From Prosopocoilus inquinatus (lineage: Eukaryota; Arthropoda; Insecta; Coleoptera; Lucanidae): a stretch of 64,000 nt of DNA. The translations under genes and the position numbers were made by a program. The stretch is taken from the NCBI GenBank assembly GCA_036172665.1, contig CM069877.1, forward strand, positions 17,819,001 to 17,883,000. The letters run 5' to 3'. This document shows positions 1 through 10,151 of the stretch, one piece after another. The notes beneath the pieces are model-generated. The model worked only from the letters and a program-made list of their open reading frames with translations. It had not been told where the DNA came from and searched no databases. Every line of letters begins with the position of its first letter. The stretch's first letter is position 1.

Positions 1-645
1 ACCTCGTACTAATCTTAATTAGGAAAAAGGAAGATTTCTTACGCAGAAAAGGTATAAAACAATCCTATTATAAAATTACAAGCGAACCATGTTTCAATTT
101 TTACGAGAAATTTTCTTCTGAATGAAGTAAAAAATGTTCTAAAAAAATAATATCCATTACAAGGAAAAAGGTTTGCCCTAAATATACAGGAGAAACCGAT
201 ATACTGAGGTAAAAATAATTGATAATTGAAATTAATCTCCGCCCACAATAATCTTGTAACCGTAGATACGCATTTCAGCAGCTAAGTTGCCATCTTCAGT
301 ACGCTACCAACTTAAAAACACTTACAAAGATCTAAAAACAACCTAATCATCTTAATAAAATCATAAAAATGTAAAAACTAACAACAATCTAATCATCCTA
401 AAAGATATGTATGTCTAAATGTAAGTAAATAGAAATTAATATGTAAACATCTAAAATTAACCGTCAGAAAAACCTTACAAATAAGAGCTAACCAAACAAC
501 ACGGAAATACGGAAATAAATAGTCCGGAAAAAGTTCCTATTTTGACGAATAAATAATAATAAATAAATAAATAAATAAATAAAATAAATAAGTAATATTC
601 TTGTTATTGGATACCTAAAAATCCTGAAAAATAAAATAAAATATT
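1..645. other. AT-rich non-coding stretch with a microsatellite
   Basis: No reading frame here has protein-like composition. An (AAAT)n-type simple repeat lies at about 541-592. Nothing else is recognised before the first mobile element. Confidence 0.6.
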
Positions 646-647
646 TA

Positions 648-1364
648 CAGGGCGGGCCAATAGTGCATATTCGGCACATAGCGCCTACATATAGATTTTT
701 AAAATCTGTTTTCGCTATTACTTACCTACGGTATAGATGCGTGATTTAAAATTAGTTACAATTATACAGGGTGTTCCGTGTGATTGTGCCAGACCAAAGT
801 TGTATTTTTTTTAATGGAACGTACTGTATATTATGGTTTAATTCGATTTGTCTTTAAGAGTAGATAAATTTATTATAAGGATGTTATGTACCTAAACCTA
901 ATGGTTCTTAAGATATTAACATTTAAATGTAAAAAAATGGTATTATTTGATGCTTTAACATGGGAGTTATGAATCACCCTGTATAAAGTAATAGGAATAT
1001 GTTCGAGAAGGAAATTGTTTTCTGCCCTAGAGAGGTTATGTAACGTTACTGTTATATTTAAAAAAATTTAATAAACATTTAATCTGTAAAAAATCAAATA
1101 TAACCATTTTTTACATTTATATATATAGATCCTTATAATAAATTTATCCACTCTTAAAGAAAAATCGAATTAAATAATATATAGTACGTTCCATTTAAAA
1201 AAGCACAACTTTGGTCTGGTACAGCCACACGGAACACCTTGTATAATTGTAACTAATTTAAAATCATGCATCTACACCATAGGTGAGTAACAGCGAAAAC
1301 TGATTTTAAAAATCTGTATTAATATAGGCGCTATCTACCGAATACGCACTGTTGGCCCACCCTG
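648..1364. mobile_element. Long inverted-repeat MITE, family A (full copy)
   Basis: The 717-bp element folds back on itself. Its left arm begins CAGGGCGGGCCAATAGTGC and its right arm ends in the complement, GTTGGCCCACCCTG. The arms run about 245 bp each. TA dinucleotides flank both ends (646-647 and 1365-1366), the target duplication of Tc1/mariner-type elements. A second CAGGGTGTTCCGTGTG palindrome sits inside the arms (about 768 and 1235). No transposase is encoded, so it is non-autonomous. Parts of the same family recur near 38.5-38.8 kb and 53.7-53.8 kb. Confidence 0.8.
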
Positions 1365-1366
1365 TA

Positions 1367-1944
1367 TATTATGTATAAATCTTCAAACTCACATATCACA
1401 AGTTAAGAGCACTTTAGGAAAATTTTATCTCGGAGAATCTTCTCCTTATCAAATATCCAGTGCAAATGCAAGGTAAAAATGTATACTTTCTCTCACAGAC
1501 CAATTGTTAAAAGAAATTGGTGGGAAAAACAAGTAAAAACAGCAAAAAAAGTGTTTTGTTCATTTTCGTCTGGTCTCTGCTTCTGATATGTAAGAAGTCA
1601 TTTACTTCAAATGACTACTTTGTTCGAACGTGTTCAAATAAGTTGAATCCTTTTTTTTGCAAGTAAATGACCTTTCCTTTTTATTCATTCATTTCTTCAT
1701 AAACTAAAAACAACATGGAAAAACAAATGTATAGAAAGAAACAACGCATTTTAACAGCGCGAATTAACTTATACATAGTACAATTTGATAAACCCAAAAG
1801 AGAATTGATTGTACGTAATAAGGTGACAAAGGGGGAGTATAATTTGGTCAAATGAAATTTGGAAAGAAATTTTAATTAATTAACATAAGACGCTTGGTGT
1901 TGTCATAACTGGATGAGATAATAGCTTTTAAAAGAAATTTAAGA
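1367..1944. other. Unassigned non-coding DNA
   Basis: No coding frame, RNA gene or repeat boundary is recognised here. Composition is AT-rich like the surroundings. Confidence 0.5.
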
Positions 1945-1955
1945 AAGAATTTAGC

Positions 1956-2118
1956 AAGTACAAAGTTTTTTAATCTCGAACCGGACAGAAAAATGAAGGG
2001 AAAACTATAGATTTGTAGCTTCGTCAGGAGCGAAACGTTGACTTTCATTTTTCTGTCCGGTTCGAGATTAAAAAACTTTGTACTTACAATTTTCATCGGA
2101 CAAGAACCAACTTCAATG
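1956..2118 (+). mobile_element. Palindromic Penelope-like insertion, family P, copy 1
   Basis: This 163-bp insertion has two inverted arms sharing CCGGACAGAAAAATGAA and AAGTACAAAGTTTTTTAATC. It is flanked by an 11-bp direct repeat, AAGAATTTAGC, at 1945-1955 and 2119-2129. The right arm carries the full 3' end (ATTTTCATCGGACAAGAACC, then AACTTCA); the left arm stops at AAGTACAAAG. A CGTCAG...GCGAAACGTTG segment in the middle is a broken form of the hammerhead-like motif found in copies 2 and 3. The Penelope-like assignment is inferred from that motif, the inverted arrangement and the 11-13-bp target duplications. Confidence 0.65.
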
Positions 2119-2129
2119 AAGAATTTAGC

Positions 2130-2354
2130 GTATTTTAAAATACATGACAAAAAATAAATAAATAAATAAAGTAAATAAATAAATAAACAGCGAGAAGTCC
2201 TATCATTTTTCTCCTGACCTGGCCGAAATCTAGTAACATCAGTAATTGCTCGGGAAATTATTACGCTGTCAGCTTTATTTCTTTCTAAAATAACTCACTT
2301 ACTATTATGAATTACAAGCAACATTTCTTATGCAACAAAGTACAAATTTTATTA
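2130..2354. repeat. (AAAT)n microsatellite and spacer
   Basis: A simple (AAAT)n tract lies at about 2150-2189 and is followed by AT-rich spacer up to the next MITE. Confidence 0.6.
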
Positions 2355-2356
2355 TA

Positions 2357-3263
2357 CCGGGCGTCCCGCGCCATGTGCTCATCCTTCTAGAATCTTTATT
2401 TATTAATCGATTAACCTGAATTTTGGAGACGATAAACTAAACAAAAAATGGAATTTTTCTACATACTGATAGTCGTCATAAGACTTTTTTAAGGTTTCGC
2501 CGGAAGTGATATCAACTTTCTTATTTTAAATGGAACATCCTATATATTTTTACATATTTAAAATCTACGGAGCATTACGAGTCTGAATACGTATCAATTG
2601 TTAATTTTGGTTTCCATGACAACGAAAAAAAAAACTTTTTTATTTTTCAATCTAGAAAGCTATGAATAGCATTTTTTCGATCTAATGCGATCAAGTGTTT
2701 CGAAAAAAATCACTCCTTTGATGGTATTTTGATTTTTAACATTTTTACAGTATTTGAAATTTTCATTAGCTCTTAACTCATTTTTTTCGATAGAACCTCA
2801 TATGTCTCTTAGCTTAGTTCAACTGAACATTATTTTCTGAGTACGCTGATACCAAATACGTCATATTTTCTTTGAAAGTCATTTGAAATAAAGGGAGTGT
2901 AAAATTTCAATAAAACGTGCTCTGTTTTAAATTATTTTATATATACTTGATCGCGTTAGATCGAAAAAATGCGATTCATAGCTTTCTAGATTGAAAAATA
3001 AAATTTTTTTTTTTCGTTGTCGTGGAAACCAAAATTAACAATTGATACGTATTCGGACTCGTAATGCTCCGTAGATTTTAAATATGTAAAAATATATAGG
3101 GTGTTCCATTTAAAATAAGAAAGTTGATATCACCATCTATATAACGACTATCAGTATGTCAAAAAATTCCATTCTTTGTTTAGTTTATCGTCTCTAAAAT
3201 TCAGGTTAATCGATTAATAAATAAAGATATTAGAAAGGTGACCACATAGCGCGGGACACCCGG
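2357..3263. mobile_element. Long inverted-repeat MITE, family B, copy 1
   Basis: This 907-bp palindromic element begins CCGGGCGTCCCGCGCCATG and ends with the complement GCGCGGGACACCCGG, flanked by TA at 2355-2356 and 3264-3265. The arms are about 320-350 bp. They contain the module TTTCTTATTTTAAATGGAAC, which also occurs in other MITE families of this window. It is non-coding. A second copy begins at 63421 and runs off the window. Confidence 0.85.
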
Positions 3264-3265
3264 TA

Positions 3266-4954
3266 TACTATGATTATAAAATTGCAAGCGATCCGTGTTT
3301 TACTTCTTTCTTTCGAAATTTAGTGATTTTTAAATTACTTTTAAAATTAGTGATATTTATGTATTATTCAGTTTTACAACGTTTTTAGCGATTTCATAAA
3401 AATATATAAATGGCAATTACAATGAGTGGACGTAATTTATTTTCTTTGATGATAAAGAAATACCTTAAAACGTCCTTAAAATTATTTTCTTGCTCACTTC
3501 TGGTATTATGACGTCATTGCCAATATTTTTCAGAGCTGCAAGAACGATTTTTTTTCTGCAAGAACTAATTTTTTTTTTTTCAAGGTCAAATTGATCCTAT
3601 ACTACTAATATATACTGTATACTATTGCATTTCTGAAACCTGCTTTAAATTTTAGTATGACGGGGTGGGTCGCGTCATAGCTATAACGTATATGGTTTTC
3701 GAGCATTGAAAAAAAATTGACATTTTAAGCCGAAATTACGGTTTTTTGAAGGGAACTTCCTCTATATTATTGCAATTTTGAGTTCTGAATGGAATTTTAT
3801 CACGAGGTGATGGATCGCACGTTGGGTCTGCGTTAATTGATTCACTAGTTATTTTACTTCGTTTAAAAAACGATGTTCTCCTTTGCATTTCTTTTGTTTT
3901 CAGAGATAGAAGAAACTGTTTTCGTGTAAAAATTAAAAAGAATTTTTTTTTCCACACTTTTATTGAATTAACACTGACCAAAAATCTAACTTAAATCTAA
4001 TTACATGCTGAAGACGCGAAACTATGCTTTTCATTATTTTCTGAAATAAATTTTTATACACTTAGCCAAAAAAATTATCGTAACACTCGCTTATTTCTGT
4101 CGTACTTTCAAATGCTTCATGAAATTTGGACAAAAGCCTGAAAGCAAAAATAAGATATTACGCACATTTAAACTAAGAAACAGTCACCACTTATTACCAT
4201 GACAGCGTTATCCATTTTTTTCAACAATCATTGCTGATAATTTTTTATTTAATTTTTTTTACCAACAGTTTCTTCACAAATAATTATAAAAGTTAGTAAG
4301 CTAAATTGTTTACATTTCCGTTATTCACTTTTGATAAAGCAAATAATCGAAATTGGGAAACATCGAGTAAGGTAGTTAGGTTTTTACCTCGCTTTCTAAA
4401 GTGCTTTTGTTTGTTTTATATTTTCCTGTAAATCTCACGGCTTTACAGAAGTGTAATGTGGGTTACGAGTAATGCAGGCGTTTCACTGAACATTAAGTTA
4501 TTGAACGTGCATCACGCATGCCACTTTTATTTAAAGCGCGATTTTAAATTCTCAAAACTGAGAAAATACTTAAATTTTGAAATTCGTATTCATATTTTCA
4601 TTTAAAGAAAGTTTTACTCACTGCAAAATCAAAAAAGGAAAAAAAATGAAAAGTGCCTATTTGATTAAAAAAATTAAACTTTAACGGAAATTTCCGTTTT
4701 CGTTTTGGATTCAGTCCATTCCACCAGGGTTTCTATTCAAACAGATCTTTTTCTTTCTAAATAAAAATTCAGTTGGATTTTAAATAGGGTTGTAAATAAT
4801 AAATGTACGCTTTTGTAGCGAGCCAATGATACGCGAATCGTGGTAAACAATTTTAACGTAAACTATGACGAAAGTAAACTGTCCCAAATTGAATGCAGAT
4901 ACTAGTCGAACAAGTCTTGTTCGCAGTAGATGGGCGTAAGAGTTCCTGCATATT
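3266..4954. other. Unassigned non-coding DNA upstream of an orphan exon
   Basis: AT-rich, with several poly-A and poly-T runs. A frame at 3736-3981 on the - strand is short, lysine-rich and shows no recognisable domain, so it is not called as a gene. The part just before 4955 could be the promoter and 5' leader of the exon there, but no clear TATA or initiator stands out. Confidence 0.4.
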
Positions 4955-5074
4955 ATGGAAGACGACAACCCCAGCGGAAAGCAACACTTGGCCCAGCTGA
5001 GACTGTGCTCGGCCATCATCTACAATGAAGCCAGATATGCCAAAGACAGCTTCAGGAAACTATTTCAATCTAAG
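4955..5074 (+). CDS. Probable first coding exon of an unidentified cellular gene
   Basis: A 40-codon open stretch starts at ATG 4955 and ends exactly at a consensus donor, AAG/GTAAAA, at 5074/5075. An in-frame TAA lies six codons upstream, so this ATG is the natural start. The segment stands out from its surroundings in codon use: most third positions are G or C in a window that is otherwise strongly AT-rich, which suggests selection on a protein. The peptide begins MEDDNPSGKQHLAQLRLC and continues with SAIIYNEARYAKD, helical and charged, with no signal peptide or membrane segment. I do not recognise the family. No further exon with the same signature is visible downstream on the + strand, so the next exon may be beyond the window or displaced by transposon insertions. 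It could instead be an exon remnant. Confidence 0.5.
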
Positions 5075-5819
5075 GTAAAATTATGCACAAAAAAAATTGA
5101 GCGTTTTTCAGAGGAGCATATAAATGAGTTTAGGCCTTACATTACCTTCATCGACTGTAAAAAAAATATTTCCAATTGTTTTCGTGCACGCCATTAACGA
5201 ATCTGAAAGTATTAAATTAATTAACGAGTCTGAAATTGTTCAATAATAAATTCATTTGTTCACTCAGAAAAATGTTAAAGAGGCGTATACATTACATTAT
5301 CGAGACCTATTTACAGTTCTGCAATCCTTAAGGGGCGCTTACATTACATACATGTCTTCAATAAATTCAAAAAACAAATCTGTATAAAACTGCCGACTTA
5401 TCACATACAAGTTCCAATGAATGTTTAGCACAAGTCTTCGACAAATATTAGAACAGAACATCGTTTACACTGTGTGACTTGTTCGCTACGTATCTGGTAT
5501 TTAATAATAATAAAAATGTCGCATATGTATGATGAGGATCGACTTTTGTTTCTGGCCGCGGTTGCAAATTGTTTCGGTGCTCCTTTTGAACCACTCCATC
5601 GTCACAAAATATCGGCTCGCTTAATAATTTAAAACAGCTAACTAGTCTATACATGCGTAAGTACCTTTGTATGCTCTATGATCGCTGTGTTTTCCATTTA
5701 TTTGGAATACAAATCTGTCCTGTAAAACTTGTCGGAAGCATGTCAAATACATCAAAAATCTAATAACTGTATGAGACAAATTTCAGATTTGTTCCAAACT
5801 TTTCAAACGATATCTAGGA
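5075..5819. other. Putative intron, nothing recognised
   Basis: This follows the donor at 5075. It is AT-rich with no coding signature; frames on either strand are short and of low quality. Confidence 0.4.
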
Positions 5820-5821
5820 TA

Positions 5822-6416
5822 CATGTGTTTCACAACCCATGGAGGAGATTGAAAGGGCAGCTGTAGGAGATCCAAATAAAGCTTTTTCTTAATTCACTTT
5901 TGACCAAAACCCAATAATAAGAAAGTTTTGCAGTTTAACTGTCTTCATTTCTTCTTTAATTTACTCCTATGGCTTCTTAATTATTCAAAATTATTTCACA
6001 AACTGCAACTTTATTGTCAAATAAACTCTAAATTTATCTAAATCGTCATTCATAGAATGTCTATGAGAATCTATTTCCAAGTTTTGTTTTAATGAGTACG
6101 CGGTGCACAACAATGCGAAAATCCGTTTTTTGGCATTAAAAGAAAACGTGAAACTGCCGCAACTTTTATGTGATTACATGTATTTAGATAGTTGTTTCAT
6201 GTAAAGTAGTGTTCAATTAACTCTTAAAAACTCCAAATTTGAATTTAAAACTTTTACTCCAGGTAGTAACTTTTGTTTCTTAAGTATTTTCACTTTAAAC
6301 TCTTATAACTTTTTAGTTATTGTTTTTTTTTACCAAAAGTTTATTGGGAAAAAAGCTCTAATTTGATCTCCTCTAGCTGCCCTTTCAATCTTCTCCGTAT
6401 GTTATGAGACACTCGG
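5822..6416. mobile_element. Inverted-repeat MITE, family G
   Basis: The 595-bp element has diverged terminal inverted repeats. The left arm reads CATGGAGGAGATTGAAAGGG and continues CAGCTGTAGGAGATC; the right arm is its inverse, GATCTCCTCTAGCTGCCC followed by TTTCAATC. The right tip is CTCGG, and TA flanks both sides (5820-5821 and 6417-6418). It is non-coding and I see no second copy here. Confidence 0.65.
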
Positions 6417-6463
6417 TATATGTACTAGGTTTCTCGGTTGACTACTTTCTTGCGTAAAACATT

Positions 6464-6807
6464 GGGCGCGTTCAATGGACCCAACCGTTGATTAAAACCA
6501 GAAACGTGTCTCATTTATGATGGGTTTAAACATTGAACGCTATGAAAACTATTGTTTACCAATCAACATTTGACATGTGCAGTGAGGTTAGATTTTCTTA
6601 CATGATTACTCGAAATAATTATAAAAACTTGAGAAAGCCAGCAATCCGAAAGAGGTTGGAATAAACAAATGATGAACTGGCAACGCACTCACCGTAAATT
6701 ATTTCTGGTGAGTAAATTCGACAACTGTTGACAGTCAACGTAAGTAACCATTAACCGTTCAACGTACTAAAGAACATACTCTACAGTTGTGTCCGTTGAA
6801 CGCGCTC
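6464..6807. mobile_element. Short inverted-repeat element with GGGCGCGTTCAA tips
   Basis: The left tip GGGCGCGTTCAATGGAC is mirrored by GTCCGTTGAACGCGCTC at the right end, 344 bp away. The trinucleotide ATT flanks both sides. A 3-bp duplication and G-rich tips recall PIF/Harbinger MITEs, but that superfamily usually duplicates TWA, so the class is uncertain. Confidence 0.5.
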
Positions 6808-6810
6808 ATT

Positions 6811-7079
6811 AACCAAAGGGCGATAAGTTAAAAAAAATTCATATACATACTGTTACTTTTACAGCAGTAGTACGCTGGAATCAGTTTTTAACAGGATATT
6901 TTTACCAGTGTTTGTACTGCGGCCCACATGAATGATGATTTGTGGTGGTATGAGAACTGATATATGATTACAAGTTGCATACGAACGCTGTTCCAACGCG
7001 CAATGCAAAAATATTTGGGGATATTTCATTTAAAGAAAACGTATTTTCGGTTCTCGAACGTTTAAGTCAAATGAGGTCG
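6811..7079. other. Unassigned spacer
   Basis: No coding or repeat structure is recognised between the short element and the 3' end of the old LINE. Confidence 0.4.
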
Positions 7080-8305
7080 ATAGATAGATAATGTTTATTA
7101 ATCATTATTACAATATCAGTGTTATATGTATATATACAATACATTAACACAGAGTTATGTTTATGGCATGTCAACTTTTTACAACATAAAATATAACAGA
7201 AATATATAAAAATTTAAAAATATACTGCAACGAAAGTGAAACGTTGCAGACTGAATATACACATAAGACCAGGACAGACATAATTAATACACAAAATTTA
7301 TATAACACACAATCACAGCGCGGCTCACTGATTACCTATAATTCGAGAATGTACTATAAACTCATCTATAGAATATGGTGCCATCAGCTTGAGATTGGTA
7401 TACAGAGTATTTTTAAATTTTGTCAGAGTATATCCTTTTACATTAGATGGAATGATTGTATAAGTTAAGATTAATAGTATTTTTTTTTTATTTTGTTAAT
7501 TTCATTCTCGATTGTTTTAAAAGATTTCCAAATCGAGTAAGATATGAATGATTTTCATTTACAGTAGCAAATTTATTTTTATGTTCGTGAATATGCACTA
7601 AGGTACTGTAAACAAAAACGGCAGGAACAGTTAAAATGCCCATCTGTATAAAACAATGTTTACAATGAGCGTCGTATTTTAGTCGATACATAGCTTTCAC
7701 TGCCATTTTTTGTAGTCGGAATATTATTATTGAATCTGTAGAGGCACCCCAAAGCTTTACGCCGTACAGAACATGTGAGTGAAATAAGGCATAGTAAACC
7801 ATTATGTTGTATTCTAAGGAGATCAGTTTGGATAAATCTCTTAGTACAAATATCGCAGAAGATAATTTAGAGCTAATGGATTTAATATGTGCATACCAAG
7901 TCAAGTTATCGCTTAAAGTTATGCCTAAGAGCTTAACAACGGCGTTGGAATTTATACCATGATTCGTTGAGAAAACCATCCATTATTTAAGCTAAGTGAA
8001 TTTCTAACAAAACATTGCTCTGCGCTATCTTTCATGTCTTGTACTTTATCTAACAGCACGTTAATGTTGTTATCAAAAAAAATATATATTTGTGTCGTCG
8101 GCATAAAGTATAGATTGTACAGGATCCATGAACTTACTTAAGTCGTTTATATACAATAAAAAGAGAACAGGTCCCAACACAAATCATTTAGGTACACCAT
8201 ACTGGATCTGTACTCTCTTTGATAGTATGCCATTAATTTTAGTACACTGACTTCTATCTATTAAATAGCTTTTAAAAAAGTTTTGTGCTGTACAGCGAAT
8301 ACCAC

Positions 8306-8308
<3 letters not shown>
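7080..8308 (-). pseudogene. Old Jockey/CR1-type LINE, 3' part (reverse transcriptase C-terminus and 3' tail)
   Basis: Read on the - strand, the segment opens with GIRCTAQNFFKSYLIDR, continues through a damaged YGVPQGSVLGP-type block (an in-frame stop replaces the Q) and LLYINDL, then reaches the catalytic YADD motif near 8110. The open piece 7979-7488 is the thumb and C-terminal region. The 3' end near 7083 is AATAAACATT followed by (ATCT)n, a typical LINE tail. Several stops make it dead. Its 5' half is at 12297-13800; the two halves are separated by a younger LINE that inserted inside the reverse transcriptase. Confidence 0.8.

Positions 8309-8370
<62 letters not shown>
8309..8370. repeat. 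(TAA)n / (ATT)n tail of the younger LINE
   Basis: About 20 perfect trinucleotide units directly follow AATAAAGACCGT on the - strand, the position expected of a LINE 3' tail rather than an independent microsatellite. Confidence 0.85.
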
Positions 8371-8554
8371 GGTCTTTATTGAAAAATTATGGACATATTT
8401 TAAATAGAAAAAAATATTACAAATACCAGGCGAGGTTCGCCGAAGCGCTCTTCCACCTAACCTTAATTTGAATCTTGGTCAAGTCACGTGTCAAGTTCTA
8501 ATTCATTGAAGAGTCAAATATTTATGCAGAAATTATGCTACAGACCTATGCTAC

Positions 8555-10150
8555 CTACTCTGTAAAGATTAGTTGTTTTAAATTAGACCTAAATGCAAAC
8601 AGAGACATGGTCTTCAGATTTTCAGGAATATTGTTATAAAGGGTGGGTGCAACGTAACCGAAAGATCTTGTAAATAAGGAGGTTGTATGTTGAGGAATTG
8701 TTAAGATTGAAGTATTGCGCGAAGCACGATTATGGATAGAACATCTTGGCACTAAAAATTCAAGTAAATATGGTGGGGTACTAGTAAACAAAATCTTATG
8801 AGTCATACAAAGTAAATGATGTCGTCTTCTGTTGCTCATATTCAGCCAATTTAAAGAAATTATACCAGGAGATATGTGGTCACGCCTTCGCAGACCTAAA
8901 ATAAATCTAACGCATGAATTTTGGGCTTTTTGGATCTTAATTTCGGTGGCCTGATCTATGCACGGGCCATAGACGACATCGCAGTAATTAAAAATGGACA
9001 AAATTAAGGTATCAGATAAGGTAATTTTCATTTTAGAATTTAGAAAGCCTTTGCCAACGTAAAGACTACGCGGTGCTCCGTAGAAACGCTGTATTAGTTT
9101 GTTAACATGTGGCCTAAATCTCAATTCTTCATCCAGTATCACACCCAAGCTCTTAATTTCTGTTTGAAAGTTAATCTTAATATTATTTACGTATATGTTA
9201 ATGTCGCCTATGGCCCTCTGCCGATCTTTAGAAGGGCCGAAAATAATGAGCGAGGATTTGCGTGGATTAATACTCAAACAGTGTGATTTTGAAAAAGATA
9301 CTATTGCACGCAGGTCTTCGTTGATTAGATTTTCATACATTTTCCTGTTGTTAAAATCAAAGCTGGTGTACAATTGTGTGTCGTCTGCGTAGTAATGACT
9401 TTTACATATTTTTAATTGTTCCTGAAAATCGGCTGTATAGACTAAGTACAGAAGGGGACCAAGTACAGAACCCTGAGGAACCCCAGAAGTAACTGCTCCA
9501 GCATCAGACTTATTTCCATCAACTACCACTCTTTGTGACCTGTTAGACAAAAACGATTCTAATAAATTTAAGGAATCACTTTCAACACCGTAACATTTCA
9601 ATTTGCAACAAAGGAGTTCATGGTTGATAGTGTCAAACGCTTTAGAAAAGTCTAAGAGGCTTAAAATGGAGATATGGCCTTGGTCTGTTGCTTTAAGAAT
9701 ATCACTAGTAATTTTTAATAGAGCTGATGCAGTGCTGTAACCCGGACGAAAACCTGATTGCGTTGTGGGCAGAATATTTGTCTTCGCTAAATATTGAAAA
9801 AGTTGTTGATTCATTATTTTTTCCAAAACCTTGGAAAGGTCTGGCAGCACACTGACTGGACGCAAGTCAGAAAATTCTTTTGGAGAAGACACTTTAGCTA
9901 AGGGTGTCACCAAGGCTTCTTTCCAAAGCGTAGGAAACTTATGTAAAGTAAGACATTTGTTTATGAAAAAAGTAATGTACTGTGAAATGTGAGCCAAACA
10001 TATAATTAGCATGTTCCTCGATATTTGGTCTACATCAATAGCATTAGATTTCAAAGCGTATATTATACGCTCCACCTCTTCAACAGACACAGTGCAAAAA
10101 TTGAAATTAAATAATGAATTGTAGATATTGTTACTGTAAAATGTCATCAA
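8555..10150 (-). CDS. LINE reverse transcriptase (C-terminal part of ORF2)
   Basis: The 531-residue frame copies element RNA into DNA at the nicked target. Visible blocks in order: TPLAKVSSPKEFSDLRPVSV and LPDLSKVLEK (fingers, about residues 80-115); FLDFSKAFDTINHELL with the first catalytic Asp (about 165); SGVPQGSVLGPLLYLVY (about 220); YYADDTQLY with the catalytic Asp pair (about 250); then a thumb and C-terminal region with LGVILDEELRF and an RNA-binding-like tail. No in-frame stop breaks it. It lies one base out of frame with the endonuclease just upstream; in the family both belong to a single ORF2, so a single-base slip has separated them. Frame 10150 starts at an internal ATG and is not a genuine separate start. 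Confidence 0.9.
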   Translation of the reverse strand: MMTFYSNNIYNSLFNFNFCTVSVEEVERIIYALKSNAIDVDQISRNMLIICLAHISQYITFFINKCLTLHKFPTLWKEALVTPLAKVSSPKEFSDLRPVSVLPDLSKVLEKIMNQQLFQYLAKTNILPTTQSGFRPGYSTASALLKITSDILKATDQGHISILSLLDFSKAFDTINHELLCCKLKCYGVESDSLNLLESFLSNRSQRVVVDGNKSDAGAVTSGVPQGSVLGPLLYLVYTADFQEQLKICKSHYYADDTQLYTSFDFNNRKMYENLINEDLRAIVSFSKSHCLSINPRKSSLIIFGPSKDRQRAIGDINIYVNNIKINFQTEIKSLGVILDEELRFRPHVNKLIQRFYGAPRSLYVGKGFLNSKMKITLSDTLILSIFNYCDVVYGPCIDQATEIKIQKAQNSCVRFILGLRRRDHISPGIISLNWLNMSNRRRHHLLCMTHKILFTSTPPYLLEFLVPRCSIHNRASRNTSILTIPQHTTSLFTRSFGYVAPTLYNNIPENLKTMSLFAFRSNLKQLIFTE

Positions 10151-10151
10151 C

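Noticed and set aside
1872..2150. A 92-codon frame on the - strand
   Set aside because: It is the translation of the two inverted arms of the family P insertion; the arms read similar peptides in both directions and the same DNA recurs elsewhere.
7488..7979. The 163-codon frame as a separate gene
   Set aside because: It is the C-terminal part of the old LINE reverse transcriptase, continuous with the YADD region upstream.
8309..8370. (TAA)n as an independent microsatellite
   Set aside because: It starts exactly after AATAAAGACCGT, the 3' end of the younger LINE, so it is its tail.
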